DNA of 64,000 bases from an uncultured Clostridia bacterium. GTDB taxonomy: Bacteria > Bacillota > Clostridia > Christensenellales > QALW01. A model generated the notes under the pieces. It was not told the origin of the DNA and did not search any database. It was given only the letters and a program-made list of their open reading frames with translations. Below are positions 50,801-59,124 of the stretch, one piece after another; within the stretch, counting starts at the first letter, position 1, and every line of letters starts with the position of its first letter. The translations under genes were made by a program, and so were the position numbers. Location: positions 1 to 64,000 of the forward strand of contig CAKSKV010000002.1 in assembly GCA_934465535.1 (NCBI GenBank), in the 5' to 3' direction.

Positions 50801-51374
50801 TTGCCATATCTTCATAATCGATCATCTCGATCTTCTGAACCTCGTGAGAGGTACGGAAGCCGTCGAAGAAATGAAGGAACGGCACGCTTGCCTTAAGCGT
50901 GGACAGATGGGCCACCAGCGCAAGATCCATAACCTCCTGCACCGACGCGCTTGCAAGCATTGCAAAGCCGGTCTGACGGCAGGCCATAACATCGGAATGG
51001 TCGCCGAAAATGGAAAGCGCATGAGCGGCCAACGCACGGGCGCTTACATGGAATACGCAGGGCAGCAGTTCGCCGGAGATCTTATACATATTGGGGATCA
51101 TCAGCAGCAAGCCCTGGCTGGCAGTAAAGGTAGAGGTAAGAGCACCGCCTACCAACGAGCCGTGCACGGCACCGGCCGCACCGGCCTCGGACTGCATCTC
51201 CGCAATTCGCATGGTCTGCCCGAACAGATTCTTGCGTCCGTAGGCAGCCCACTCATCTCCGACCTCCGCCATGGGAGAGGAAGGCGTAATGGGGTAAATG
51301 GCGGCAACATCACTGAAAGCATAAGCCACATGGCTGGCAGCGGTATTACCGTCTATGGTCATTTTTTTAGCCAT
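47856..51374 (-). CDS. nifJ: Pyruvate:ferredoxin (flavodoxin) oxidoreductase
   Basis: 1172 residues, the full single-chain homodimeric PFOR. Domains in order: pyrimidine-binding (~1-250, YPITPSSPM near 27), domain II (~255-410), gamma-type domain (~415-630), two [4Fe-4S] motifs (CIQCNQCSLVCPH from 688 and CTGCGNCAEVCP from 742), and the thiamine-diphosphate domain beginning with CPGCGE near 809-814. The enzyme converts pyruvate and CoA to acetyl-CoA and CO2, reducing ferredoxin. A small ferredoxin is encoded at 419-589. The AGGAGG site precedes the ATG. It is a single-gene unit behind a promoter with perfect -35 and -10 boxes, suggesting high expression. Confidence 0.97.
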   Translation of the reverse strand: MAKKMTIDGNTAASHVAYAFSDVAAIYPITPSSPMAEVGDEWAAYGRKNLFGQTMRIAEMQSEAGAAGAVHGSLVGGALTSTFTASQGLLLMIPNMYKISGELLPCVFHVSARALAAHALSIFGDHSDVMACRQTGFAMLASASVQEVMDLALVAHLSTLKASVPFLHFFDGFRTSHEVQKIEMIDYEDMAKLVDFDDVKRFRERALNPEHPHQQGTAQNPDIYFQNREAANKFYNATPGIVQTMMDKVGELTGRHYHLFDYVGAPDADKVIVCMGSSCDTVEQTVNYLNAKGAKLGLIKVRLYRPFAVDKFTELLPESCKTVIVLDRTKEPGSIGEPLYADVCAALIDSGKQNIRVLGGRYGLGSKEFTPSMVKAIYDNADAAEPINHFTVGIDDDVTGKSIKVTDFVDPAPEGVVQCKFYGLGADGTVGANKNTIKIIGDHTDMYAQGYFEYDSKKSGGFTISHLRFGKTPIQSPYLIDSADFLACHNQSYVTRYNVLDSIKEGGVFLLNSAWTAEEMDKQLPAHMKNIMAQRHVKFYNVNAVKIAQAIGLGGRINMIMMAAFFKLSGVIPYDDAEKYMKEAVKKSYGKKGDAVVNMNNAAIDNAISGLEEIKYPESWATTTEGAEMMHVPGTKYFDTIVHPIIAQEGNKLPVSAFDPAGVVPTGTTKFEKRGIAVKLPAWDVDKCIQCNQCSLVCPHACIRPFLVKEGTELKEGFKVKKAIGKDYAGYNFRIQLSPLDCTGCGNCAEVCPAKEKALTMVPAKTIETAENDNWNYALTLPAPEVNINKKTVKGSQFLQPLFEFSGACPGCGETPYVKLVTQLFGERMIIANATGCSSIYGGSAPTCPYTVNKQGHGPAWANSLFEDNAEFGYGMNLATTQRRAKLADTVTALEEKFASFEEGKAACREWLDNMDDAAGSKAAAEKLIAACKKCAGCGCDADALCAEVLANSDMLVKKSIWIFGGDGWAYDIGYGGLDHVLACGEDVNVLVLDTEVYSNTGGQSSKSTPTGSVAKFAAAGKKTRKKDLGMMAMSYGYVYVAQVAMGADQNQLLKAMNEAEAYHGPSLIIAYSPCINHGINMGFAQEEIKKAVAAGYWPLYRFNPELAHEGKNPFTLDSKEPTASYREFIMGENRYATLAKMFPDRAEKLFEKAESDAAARLESYKRLAEEK

Positions 51375-51818
51375 TTATCATGACCTCCTATAAAATAATC
51401 TTGCGCATTGCAAACGCGTCCGTACCGGCATTTTCGGCGTATCTCTCAAAATAAGCTGAGGTTTTCCCTCTTTCTTATCCAAGTGCCGCTTATGCCGCCT
51501 CCGAGCGCTGTATGCTATCGCTATATTATATATTGACTGCCTTCAAATGTCAATAAAATACGCTTTTCCGCTGAAAATTCCCGATAATTTCCCCCGATAA
51601 TTTCATTATGTTTTCCATGCGGCGGAAGTATATATCCTCATGGTAAATACTCAGAGATTCCCATATGCATATATGCTTTCCGCTCTCCCATGCGCCGGGG
51701 CCTGCGGCCCCGGCCGTCCGCCGTACCGCCGTCCGGCCGGCGCTTTATTCCGCTGCGGCGTGCCGCCCGCCTTCGCTGCATAAGCGCCTGCGGCGCATTT
51801 ACCGTCTTCGAAGCTGCT
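51375..51818. other. Intergenic region between ABC exporter operon and PFOR
   Basis: 444 bases. The right half, next to the ABC gene stop, has GC-rich hairpins (GCCGGGGCC/GGCCCCGGC, 51694-51714; GCGCC/GGCGC, 51784-51796), both with TGC loops and no U-tract. The left half carries the PFOR promoter and leader. No gene is seen. Confidence 0.6.
51525..51553 (-). promoter_or_regulatory. Consensus promoter of PFOR
   Basis: On the minus strand perfect TTGACA, 17-base spacer, perfect TATAAT. The leader to the start codon is about 145 bases. Confidence 0.88.
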
Positions 51819-53720
51819 TCAGATCAGCCCTGCCTCCTCGTGCTTCTGCTGATAATACTGCGCCTGCGCCTCCCACAGCCTGTAATACAGTCCGCTTTCC
51901 TCCTGTACAAGCTGCTCGTGCGTCCCCATCTGCACCACCTTTCCGCCGTCAAACACCGCGATTTCATCACAGAATTTGCACGAAGACAGCCTGTGGCTTA
52001 TATATATTGCCGTCTTGTCCCCGGCTATATCGTTGAATTTTGAATATATCTCCGCCTCCGCTATCGGGTCCAGCGCCGCCGTGGGTTCATCCAGCACTAT
52101 AAACGGCGCGTCCTTGTACAGCGCCCGCGCTATGGCTATTTTCTGCGCCTCTCCCCCCGATACCGATACGCCGTCCTCCTTAAGCTCCTTGTACAGATAT
52201 GTATCCAAGCCCTGCGGCATTTTTGCAAGCCGTTCCTTAAGCCCCGCGCGCTCAAGGCAGTCCGTCACCTTGTCTGCATCGTATTTTACTCCCGCCGCAA
52301 CATTCTGCCCTATGGGCAGCGCAAGCAGCCGGAAATCCTGAAACACAACGGAGAATATGTTCATATAATCATCATAGCGGTACTTTTTAATATTTATTCC
52401 GTTAAGCAGTATCTCGCCCTCGCACGGGTCGTACAGGCGGCACAGCAGCTTTATGAATGTGGTTTTGCCGCTGCCGTTTTTGCCCACCACCGCAAGCCTG
52501 CTGCCTATTTTGAAATGCATATTCAGGTTCTTAAGCGCATAAGTGTCGCTGCCCGGATATTTGAAGGAAACATTTCGGAATTCAATATCGTATTTTCTGT
52601 CTGATCGCTTCTCCGTGGTAAGGCTGCCCTGATACATATTGTTAGGCGTATCCAGCAGCTCAAACAGCAGCGCCATGAACACTCCGTTTGTCTTTACGCG
52701 GCTGATTCCGTTAAGCAGCCCCGATATCCCCGCAAACAAGCTGGTGCAGGCCCCTATATACTGCGTTACCGCGCCCGCTCCGAAGGCTCCGCCGTATGCC
52801 TTAAGTGCCACAAAAGCATATACAAAACCCATCAGCAGCGCCGATACTCCCACCGACAGCGCTCCCATCCAGCCCGCTTTTCCCCGCGCTATTTTGGCAA
52901 TGTTGCCCTTAAAGCCGAAAACATTGCCCTTTTCCATGCTGGGAGCGCATATGTTTTCATTCTGACAGTATATTCTCATATCCGCCGCCCGTTTTTCATC
53001 ATAGCAGGTAAAACCGAAAAAGGCAAACAGGCGGTTGCCGAAGCGCCCCTGAGCGTCAAAGCTGCGCCATACGCCTTCCGAAGCATAATAAAGCTTAGAT
53101 GCGGCAAAGGCCGCAAGCAGCATAAGCGCAAGCATTGCCGGGGCAAACCACGGGCTGCCCAGCCACGCAAGGCCCGCCTTGGACACCAAGGATGCAAACA
53201 GGCTTACCGACAGCGCCGCTCCGCCTATGATCTTCAGGGCGTTTGCCGGCAGCTCATCCAAAATACGCAGCGCCTCGTCCAGACCCCGTCCGGCAAAATT
53301 CCGGCTCTGGAATATTCTGCTGTTCAGATCATATATTCTCTGACTGTCCGCATCCGCAAAATCCATATCCATGAATTTATCCGCAATCGCTTTATAAAAA
53401 TTGACCTCGTACTGCTCTGCCTCTGCCGATTTCCAGTGCTGCAGTACGCAGCCCAGCAGCGCCGTAAGCGCCGTGCAGGCAAGCGCCCATACGGCATATA
53501 TCACGGCATTCCCGCCCGAAACAAGAGCGTCCACCAGACGCGCCGTAAACCACACCGTCGCATACGGCCCCAGCGCGCTCACCGCGGAGTACAGCAGCGA
53601 GGAAACCACCCTGCGCGGACATATTTTCCAAATCAGCTTCCAGCCTCTTATATTGCTTTTCCACGCCGTCCTCAGGCTTTCCTTATCCTTTTGGGCTTTG
53701 GCATTATTCTTTTTCATCAT
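51819..53720 (-). CDS. ABC exporter half-transporter (second of the pair)
   Basis: 633 residues from the first of two adjacent ATGs (53720), with GGAGG five bases before it. Membrane helices (~35-320) and an ATPase domain: Walker A GKNGSGKT (413-420), signature VSGGE (519-523), Walker B FIVLDE (540-545) and switch His near 576 (YISHRLSS). All catalytic residues are present. The start overlaps the preceding ABC gene by 17 bases, so the two are co-translated and probably form a heterodimer. It is last in the regulator-kinase-ABC-ABC run. The cargo is unknown; exported peptides or lipids are common for exporters next to LytTR systems. Confidence 0.88.
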   Translation of the reverse strand: MMKKNNAKAQKDKESLRTAWKSNIRGWKLIWKICPRRVVSSLLYSAVSALGPYATVWFTARLVDALVSGGNAVIYAVWALACTALTALLGCVLQHWKSAEAEQYEVNFYKAIADKFMDMDFADADSQRIYDLNSRIFQSRNFAGRGLDEALRILDELPANALKIIGGAALSVSLFASLVSKAGLAWLGSPWFAPAMLALMLLAAFAASKLYYASEGVWRSFDAQGRFGNRLFAFFGFTCYDEKRAADMRIYCQNENICAPSMEKGNVFGFKGNIAKIARGKAGWMGALSVGVSALLMGFVYAFVALKAYGGAFGAGAVTQYIGACTSLFAGISGLLNGISRVKTNGVFMALLFELLDTPNNMYQGSLTTEKRSDRKYDIEFRNVSFKYPGSDTYALKNLNMHFKIGSRLAVVGKNGSGKTTFIKLLCRLYDPCEGEILLNGINIKKYRYDDYMNIFSVVFQDFRLLALPIGQNVAAGVKYDADKVTDCLERAGLKERLAKMPQGLDTYLYKELKEDGVSVSGGEAQKIAIARALYKDAPFIVLDEPTAALDPIAEAEIYSKFNDIAGDKTAIYISHRLSSCKFCDEIAVFDGGKVVQMGTHEQLVQEESGLYYRLWEAQAQYYQQKHEEAGLI

Positions 53721-55590
53721 ACTGTCCTCCCTCCTCCTGCTCGCCTTGCGCATTTTCGCGATAGTAACGGCTTTGTATCTCGAACAGCCGGGCGTATCCT
53801 CCAGACAGCGCTAACAGCTCGTCGTGCGTGCCCTCTTCCTTTATGTTCCCGTTTTCCAAAAACAGTATCCGGTCGCAGAACCTCGTGGAGGCCAGCCTGT
53901 GCGAAATGAACACCGATGTGCGCCCTTTGGTCATCTCATTGTATTTCATGTATATATCGTTCTCCGCTATCGGGTCCAGCGCCGCCGTGGGCTCGTCAAG
54001 AATTATGATGGGAGCGTCCTTATACAGCGCTCGTGCCAGCATAAGCCTTTGCATCTGTCCGCCGGAGAGCTCCACGCCGTCCTCGTACACACTGCGGCCG
54101 ATGTGCGTCTGCAGCCCCTGCGGCAAATCCTCCATCTTCTGCGCAAGTCCCGCCTTTTCAATGCAGTCGCGCACCCTCTGCATGTCGATACCGTCCATCC
54201 TCTGCGCCACATTTTCCGCCGCCGTGGCCTCCATAACGGAAAAATCCTGAAACACCGCGGAAAACAGCCTGTAATAATCCTGTCTGTTATATTGCCGTAT
54301 ATCCTCCCCGTTAAGCAGCACACGCCCCTGAGTCGGATCCAGCAGTCCGCACATAAGCCGCACAAGGGTAGTTTTTCCCGCACCGTTAAGCCCCACTATC
54401 GCCAGCTTTTCCCCCGGCCGCACCGTAAGATTCATTCCGTTTACGGTGTCCTTTTCCGCACCCGGATAGCGGTAATGCACATTCTCCAGCTTCAGCTCAT
54501 AGCCCTTATTTTCCGCCGCCAGCGGCTTGCCGTCCTCAAATTTGAACGCCTCCGGCCACTCCAGGCACTCCCGCACCGAGGTTATGTCAAGGCTTTGGCG
54601 CGAAAGCAGCACGAACCTGTCCAGCAGCCCCGTAACCCACTGCGCAAAGCCGCCCACCGCGGAAAAGCACAGCAGAAACTGCGCAATGCTCATTCTTCCG
54701 CCGGTTACCGCGGCTATAAGATATGCATATGCCGCCCCGTTTCTTATAAGCGTAAGCGCCGCCTCGGCAGCACCGGCAGCAATGTAGCCCCGCTCCTTTT
54801 TATTTACAAACCCGCGATAAGCCGCCGCAGTGGCATTGTAGACATCCGTTATCCAGCCCTGAAGGCCGAAGATGCGCACATCCTTTGCATAATCCCTTTC
54901 CACCGCCGTATTGTAAATATACCGAAACTTCTTGGAATACCGGCTTTCCTCCTGGCGGTGATTGTATTCCCACAGACCGGCACGCCGGTTTATAAAATAG
55001 CAGGCCGCTGCAGTAACGCTCACCAGCAGTATTATCCATATCTCCAGCTGCGCAAGAAATATCAGATATACCGCAAAGCCTATCGCGTAGGTGATTATAT
55101 CGGTCCATGTGCCCCATATAGCCTCGGTTGCCTGATTGTTGCCCGCCGTGCTTCTCATGGCCTTTTCGCATTTTTCCAAAAAACGGGTATCCAGTATGTT
55201 CTGATACGAGGTGGACGCTCTTTTTTTGTTGATAAGCAGTATTATTCCCTCGCGCACCGATATCCTGCCGAAAAGCGCAACATTTTTCAGATAGTTTTCC
55301 AGACAGTACGCTATAAACAGCCCCGCCGTAAACAGCACTATTGTAAGCATCAGGCTTCCCGGCCCCGCGCCGCCCTCCAGCCCGGAGAGCACGGTCGGGG
55401 TCACCAACAGCTCCAGCACCGCCTTGCCCGATGCCGTAAGCGCCAGCGCAAGGCACATAAACGGCACGCTTTTGCAACTGTTAAAGGCCGCCCTCAGCAT
55501 AAAGCCCGTATTCTGCCACAGATTGTATTTCGGCTTTTCTCTTTTTTCTTTTTTCTTCTTTCTGTTTGCCGAATCCTTCTTGCTTTCCAT
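53704..55590 (-). CDS. ABC exporter half-transporter (first of the pair)
   Basis: 628 residues from the ATG at 55590 (AAGGA upstream). A lysine-rich N-terminus (~3-20) leads into six helices (~30-330). ATPase motifs: Walker A GLNGAGKT (400-407), signature LSGGQ (508-512), Walker B IIILDE (528-533), switch His near 564 (FISHRLAS). Both this and its partner retain catalytic glutamates, unlike the exporter at 9834-13377. It stands 324 bases after the kinase gene. The short NPDR-type helices and lack of a peptidase C39 domain mean that it does not itself cleave leader peptides. Confidence 0.88.
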   Translation of the reverse strand: MESKKDSANRKKKKEKREKPKYNLWQNTGFMLRAAFNSCKSVPFMCLALALTASGKAVLELLVTPTVLSGLEGGAGPGSLMLTIVLFTAGLFIAYCLENYLKNVALFGRISVREGIILLINKKRASTSYQNILDTRFLEKCEKAMRSTAGNNQATEAIWGTWTDIITYAIGFAVYLIFLAQLEIWIILLVSVTAAACYFINRRAGLWEYNHRQEESRYSKKFRYIYNTAVERDYAKDVRIFGLQGWITDVYNATAAAYRGFVNKKERGYIAAGAAEAALTLIRNGAAYAYLIAAVTGGRMSIAQFLLCFSAVGGFAQWVTGLLDRFVLLSRQSLDITSVRECLEWPEAFKFEDGKPLAAENKGYELKLENVHYRYPGAEKDTVNGMNLTVRPGEKLAIVGLNGAGKTTLVRLMCGLLDPTQGRVLLNGEDIRQYNRQDYYRLFSAVFQDFSVMEATAAENVAQRMDGIDMQRVRDCIEKAGLAQKMEDLPQGLQTHIGRSVYEDGVELSGGQMQRLMLARALYKDAPIIILDEPTAALDPIAENDIYMKYNEMTKGRTSVFISHRLASTRFCDRILFLENGNIKEEGTHDELLALSGGYARLFEIQSRYYRENAQGEQEEGGQYDEKE

Positions 55591-55914
55591 AGTCTTTTCC
55601 TTCTCCGTTTTATCCTCGGCTGCGCCGCGCAGGCGCCGCCCGTTTATGCACCGCGGCGGATACGCCGCACCGGATATGCTTATGCGCAAAGGCCTTTTTG
55701 CATATCCCTTTTGCGCATTATAATAATAGCATAAAAAAACATCGCCGGCGTAATCGGGTGATGAATTGCTTTATTTCGGTGACGAACTGCAAAAAAAGCG
55801 CCGCTTTATCTCAAGCCGCGCCCTCCCTCCCGCCCACCCCGGGCGCAGGCTTGCTGCACCTTTTTGTGTGCCGGGAATATATTTTTACTTTTCACCCGCC
55901 GGATATTTATAGAA
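55591..55914. other. Gap between kinase and ABC genes
   Basis: 324 bases inside the regulator-kinase-ABC-ABC run. It holds an inverted repeat ATGCGCAAA/TTTGCGCAT (55682-55690 and 55710-55718) and an AT-rich TATTATTATAAT stretch on the minus strand (near 55720-55731) that could be a separate ABC promoter. I looked for a small peptide gene and found only a 12-codon frame without ribosome site. Confidence 0.5.
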
Positions 55915-56583
55915 TCACTCCGTGCTTTGGGGCAGCAGTATTTCGGTTGTAAAGGCTCCGTCCTCGGAATTCCTGCTTAAATATCCTCCCAGCCGCTCCA
56001 CTATAGCATCCACCCGCATAAGCCCGAGCCCGCGGCCCTCACCCTTCGTGGTGGCAAAGCGCCCGGACTCCTTTTTCTGCTTTTTCTGCGCGGTAAAGTT
56101 CGTAAAGGAAATATACAGCTGACTCCCTTTCATATCCATATATATTCTTATTATCCGCTCATCGGGCGGAAGCGGCAGCACCGCATCGATGGCGTTATCG
56201 AAAAGGTTGCCCAGTATACAGCACAGATCCAGCTCCGGAGTGCTCAGCCGCACCGGAATATGCGCATCCGCCTGCACGCTTATATCCTTTGAACCGGCAA
56301 GAGATATCTTGCTGTTTAGTATTGCATCCGCCATGGGATTGCCCGTTTTTATTACGGTGTCCACCGTGCGCAGATCCGTATCCAATTCGTCAAGGTATTC
56401 CCGCAGGCGGCCGTAATCCCCCTTGTCCGCAAGCGCCTTGAGCAGCTGTATATGATTGCGGTAATCATGGCGCCACATACGCATCTTTTTATACATGTTC
56501 TCCACTTCCTGATAATGCGTATTTATAAGCTCCTTCTGATATTCCGCTATTTTTTTGTCCGTCCGTCCCGACAGTATGCCCAT
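55915..56583 (-). CDS. GHKL histidine kinase without membrane sensor domain
   Basis: 222 residues. A short coiled-coil-like N-terminus (~1-35) leads straight to the phospho-acceptor His39 in WRHDYRNH, followed by an HATPase with N box NLFDNAID (126-133) and G box GEGRGLGL (181-188). This is the AgrC/SpoB-like (HPK10) type that pairs with LytTR regulators, but the usual five- to seven-helix sensor is missing. The start ATG at 56583 has AGGAG and lies 24 bases after the regulator gene. It may sense a cytoplasmic signal or a partner protein, or be a truncated form that is genuine in this lineage. No in-frame sensor is visible upstream. Confidence 0.87.
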   Translation of the reverse strand: MGILSGRTDKKIAEYQKELINTHYQEVENMYKKMRMWRHDYRNHIQLLKALADKGDYGRLREYLDELDTDLRTVDTVIKTGNPMADAILNSKISLAGSKDISVQADAHIPVRLSTPELDLCCILGNLFDNAIDAVLPLPPDERIIRIYMDMKGSQLYISFTNFTAQKKQKKESGRFATTKGEGRGLGLMRVDAIVERLGGYLSRNSEDGAFTTEILLPQSTE

Positions 56584-56607
56584 TTTTGCGCTCCTTTTTC
56601 CTTTATG

Positions 56608-57306
56608 CTAATTTCCCGCTATAACCGCCCTGCACAGCGGCTCGTAGGCTCCCCGCGGCAGCGGCAGCGCCGTCCCGTCCGAAAGGATAACCTCCTTTTT
56701 GGTTATCCTGCGTATCTGCTTAAGATTAAGTATATAAGACCTTCCCACACGGTAAAAGCCCGCCCCCAATTCCTTTTCAAAATCGGAAAGCGTGCGCTTT
56801 ACGGTGTAATCCCTGCGCGCGTGAAGCGTAACATAGTTCCCGTACACCTCAAGGTATCTCACCGTGTATGTCGGCAGCACCTCCATAACTCCGCCCGCCT
56901 CAAAGCTTATGCACCGCTGCGACTGCGCCAGCCTCTGCCTCGCCCTGTCCATAACGCCGAAGAATTTTTCCTTTGAAACCGGCTTCATAAGATAGTGCAG
57001 CGCCGAAACATCATAGCCCTGCTCTATATAATCGGAATAGCCTGTTATAAATACGATCTGTATTACCTCGCTCTCCCTGCGCACCAGCCCCGCCAGCTCC
57101 ACGCCGTCCATCCTGTCCATTTCTATATCCAGCAGCAGTATGTCAAAGCCCTTGTCCTCCTCAAAACGGAACAAAAAGCTCTCCGCCGACGGAAATATCT
57201 CGCACGCAACCTCCTCTGCGCGCGCCGCCGCCCACTCCTTTGCCAAAAGAAGCGAATATCCGGCATCCTCCCTGCTGTCATCGCATATCGCTATTCTGTA
57301 TGCCAT
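56608..57306 (-). CDS. LytTR family response regulator
   Basis: 232 residues. A receiver domain (~1-120) with acidic pocket ICDD (7-10), phospho-acceptor Asp60 (LLLDIEM) and Lys near 108 (LMKPVS), then a LytTR DNA-binding domain (~130-228, RYLEVYGNYVTLH and FYRVGRSYILNL). It binds DNA as a phosphorylated dimer and usually controls peptide-, bacteriocin- or virulence-type genes. GGGGGAGAG precedes the ATG. It is the first gene of the run regulator-kinase-ABC-ABC, so I infer that it controls the exporter. Confidence 0.92.
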   Translation of the reverse strand: MAYRIAICDDSREDAGYSLLLAKEWAAARAEEVACEIFPSAESFLFRFEEDKGFDILLLDIEMDRMDGVELAGLVRRESEVIQIVFITGYSDYIEQGYDVSALHYLMKPVSKEKFFGVMDRARQRLAQSQRCISFEAGGVMEVLPTYTVRYLEVYGNYVTLHARRDYTVKRTLSDFEKELGAGFYRVGRSYILNLKQIRRITKKEVILSDGTALPLPRGAYEPLCRAVIAGN

Positions 57307-57713
57307 TTCTCTCCCCCTTTACGCAAAGCGTCCTGCACGGCTTTTTGATATTTTATCATGTTTTTACCGTTTTGCAAGATGTTTTCCCCGCGTTTTTTCG
57401 CCGTACACCCCCTTATTTCCACAGCGCGCCCGCCGCACCGCAAGCGCTCATGACCGCATCCAAACGCACCCTGCGCCGCAAGCAGCCGCCGGAAATCGGG
57501 GCGACCGCCCGCACCGCCCGTTTTATGTGAAGTTTTTCCGAAGTTTTCACATTGGGTATTGCAATTTGCCTTCGCGGTTGCTATAATAATCAGTTGAGAG
57601 ATAATTTGCAGCGGAACATTTTCACCCTACCGCCCCTCTTGCATCGGGGCGTTTGACCGCGCAGACATAATAAGCACATTGCGCGGGCAGCAAAAAAACG
57701 GAGGTTATTATCC
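57307..57713. other. Divergent intergenic region, LytTR regulator / PHP gene
   Basis: 407 bases. Apart from the PHP promoter at 57559-57587 I see no terminator, gene or clear repeat. A GAAGTTTT pair (around 57530-57545) precedes that promoter. Confidence 0.45.
57559..57587 (+). promoter_or_regulatory. Promoter of the PHP gene
   Basis: TTGCAA, 17-base spacer, perfect TATAAT; about 125 bases before the start codon. Confidence 0.6.
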
Positions 57714-59000
57714 ATGGATATAAACGAAAAGAAAAACGCTCTTATTGAAAAACTCAACGCCCCCACTCCGCCGGAGCGTCTGGCCGCCCTTTCGGAGCTC
57801 AAAGCAATGATAGATGCCGGTGAGATCACCATGACGCCCCGCGGCACCGATATCAACAATCATATCCACACCATCTATTCCTTCTCTCCGTACAGCCCGT
57901 GCAAGGCTGTGTGGCTTTCCTGCGTAGCCGGTCTGTGCACGGCCGGGCTTATGGATCACGATTCCATCAGCGGCGCGAAGGAATTTATAAAGGCCGGAGA
58001 AATTATGGGGCTGCCCACCACCATCGGCATGGAGATGCGCGTAAGCTTCCGCGGCACACCCCTTGAAGACCGCCGCATAAACAATCCCGATCAGTCCGGC
58101 GTGGCATACATGGCGCTGCACGGGGTGCCGCACGATGCAATAGACCGCGTTAACGAATTCATGGCTCCCTACCGTGAAGAGCGCAACAAGCGCAACCGCG
58201 CCATGACCGCACGCATAAACGAAATAACCGCCCCCATGGGCATAACTCTTGATTTTGACCGCGATGTTCTCTCCCTCAGCCGCGCAGAGGAAGGGGGCAG
58301 CGTTACGGAGCGTCATGTGCTCTTCGGGCTTGCCCAGGCAATAATCCGCAAATACGGACGCGGTCCGGCAGTGCTCGGGTTTGTCCGTGACAAGCTGGGA
58401 ATGTCGGTATCGCCCCGCCTTGAGGCCCGTCTTAACAACCCCGAAAACTCCCATTACGATTACGATCTTCTGGGCATTCTCAAAAGCGATACCCGCTTCT
58501 TCTATATAGACGCCGATGCCGAGTGCATGCCCGTAAAGGCCGCATTGGAATTTGCCGATGAAATAGGCGCCATTTCCGCCTATGCTTACCTTGGCGATGT
58601 GGCGCAGAGCGTCACGGGCGATAAGCGCGCCCAAAGCTTTGAGGATTCCTATCTCGACGAGCTTTTCTCCATTATAAGCGATCTTGGCTTCCGCGCCGTT
58701 ACATATATGCCCTCACGCAATACCGAGGAGCAGCTGGAGCGTCTGCGCACGCTGTGCGAGCGCTATGCCCTGTTCCAGATAAGCGGCGAGGATATAAATT
58801 CTCCCCGTCAGCTCTTTATTTGCGAGGCGCTCAAAAACCCCAAGTATCATAACCTTGTGGATTCCGCATGGGCGCTCATAGGGCACGAAAACGCAGCAAC
58901 GGGCGATCACAGTCGCGGAATGTTCTCCAAAGAAACCCTTTGCGATATGCCGGAGCTTGACAACCGCATATCCCATTACAGCAAGCTGGGCAAGCAGTAA
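57714..59000 (+). CDS. PHP domain phosphoesterase-like protein
   Basis: 428 residues. The PHP metal-binding motifs NNHIHTIYSFSPYSP near 48-62, GLMDHDS near 80-86 and GMEMRV near 104-109 are present, with later His/Asp ligands in CDMPELDN region and SGEDIN near 362. PHP proteins are trinuclear metal phosphoesterases (histidinol phosphatase, polymerase-associated or nucleotide-acting). This longer form, with a ~45-residue helical N-terminus, is not one I can name. GGAGG precedes the ATG. It is a single-gene unit, ending at the terminator 59038-59078, and convergent with serA. Confidence 0.82.
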   Translation: MDINEKKNALIEKLNAPTPPERLAALSELKAMIDAGEITMTPRGTDINNHIHTIYSFSPYSPCKAVWLSCVAGLCTAGLMDHDSISGAKEFIKAGEIMGLPTTIGMEMRVSFRGTPLEDRRINNPDQSGVAYMALHGVPHDAIDRVNEFMAPYREERNKRNRAMTARINEITAPMGITLDFDRDVLSLSRAEEGGSVTERHVLFGLAQAIIRKYGRGPAVLGFVRDKLGMSVSPRLEARLNNPENSHYDYDLLGILKSDTRFFYIDADAECMPVKAALEFADEIGAISAYAYLGDVAQSVTGDKRAQSFEDSYLDELFSIISDLGFRAVTYMPSRNTEEQLERLRTLCERYALFQISGEDINSPRQLFICEALKNPKYHNLVDSAWALIGHENAATGDHSRGMFSKETLCDMPELDNRISHYSKLGKQ

Positions 59001-59037
59001 TGCTTTTTTGAACCCGGCGGCCGTATATGCAGTAAAT

Positions 59038-59078
59038 TATAACGCCGCACCCCTTTTGGGGCGCGGCGTTTCATTTTC
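59038..59078 (+). terminator. Terminator after the PHP gene
   Basis: AACGCCGC and GCGGCGTT enclose CCCC/GGGG with a TTTT loop; a TTTCATTTT tract follows. Confidence 0.8.
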
Positions 59079-59124
59079 ACCTTGCTCTGCATCTGCGCGC
59101 TTTGATACAAGACCTTTCCCGGAA

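Noticed and set aside
49275..51383. 702-codon plus-strand frame opposite PFOR
   Set aside because: PFOR on the other strand has all expected motifs over the full length; the opposite frame is a codon-bias artefact.
55680..55718. 12-codon minus-strand frame between kinase and ABC genes as a signalling peptide
   Set aside because: No ribosome site, no leader or processing motif, and it coincides with an inverted repeat.
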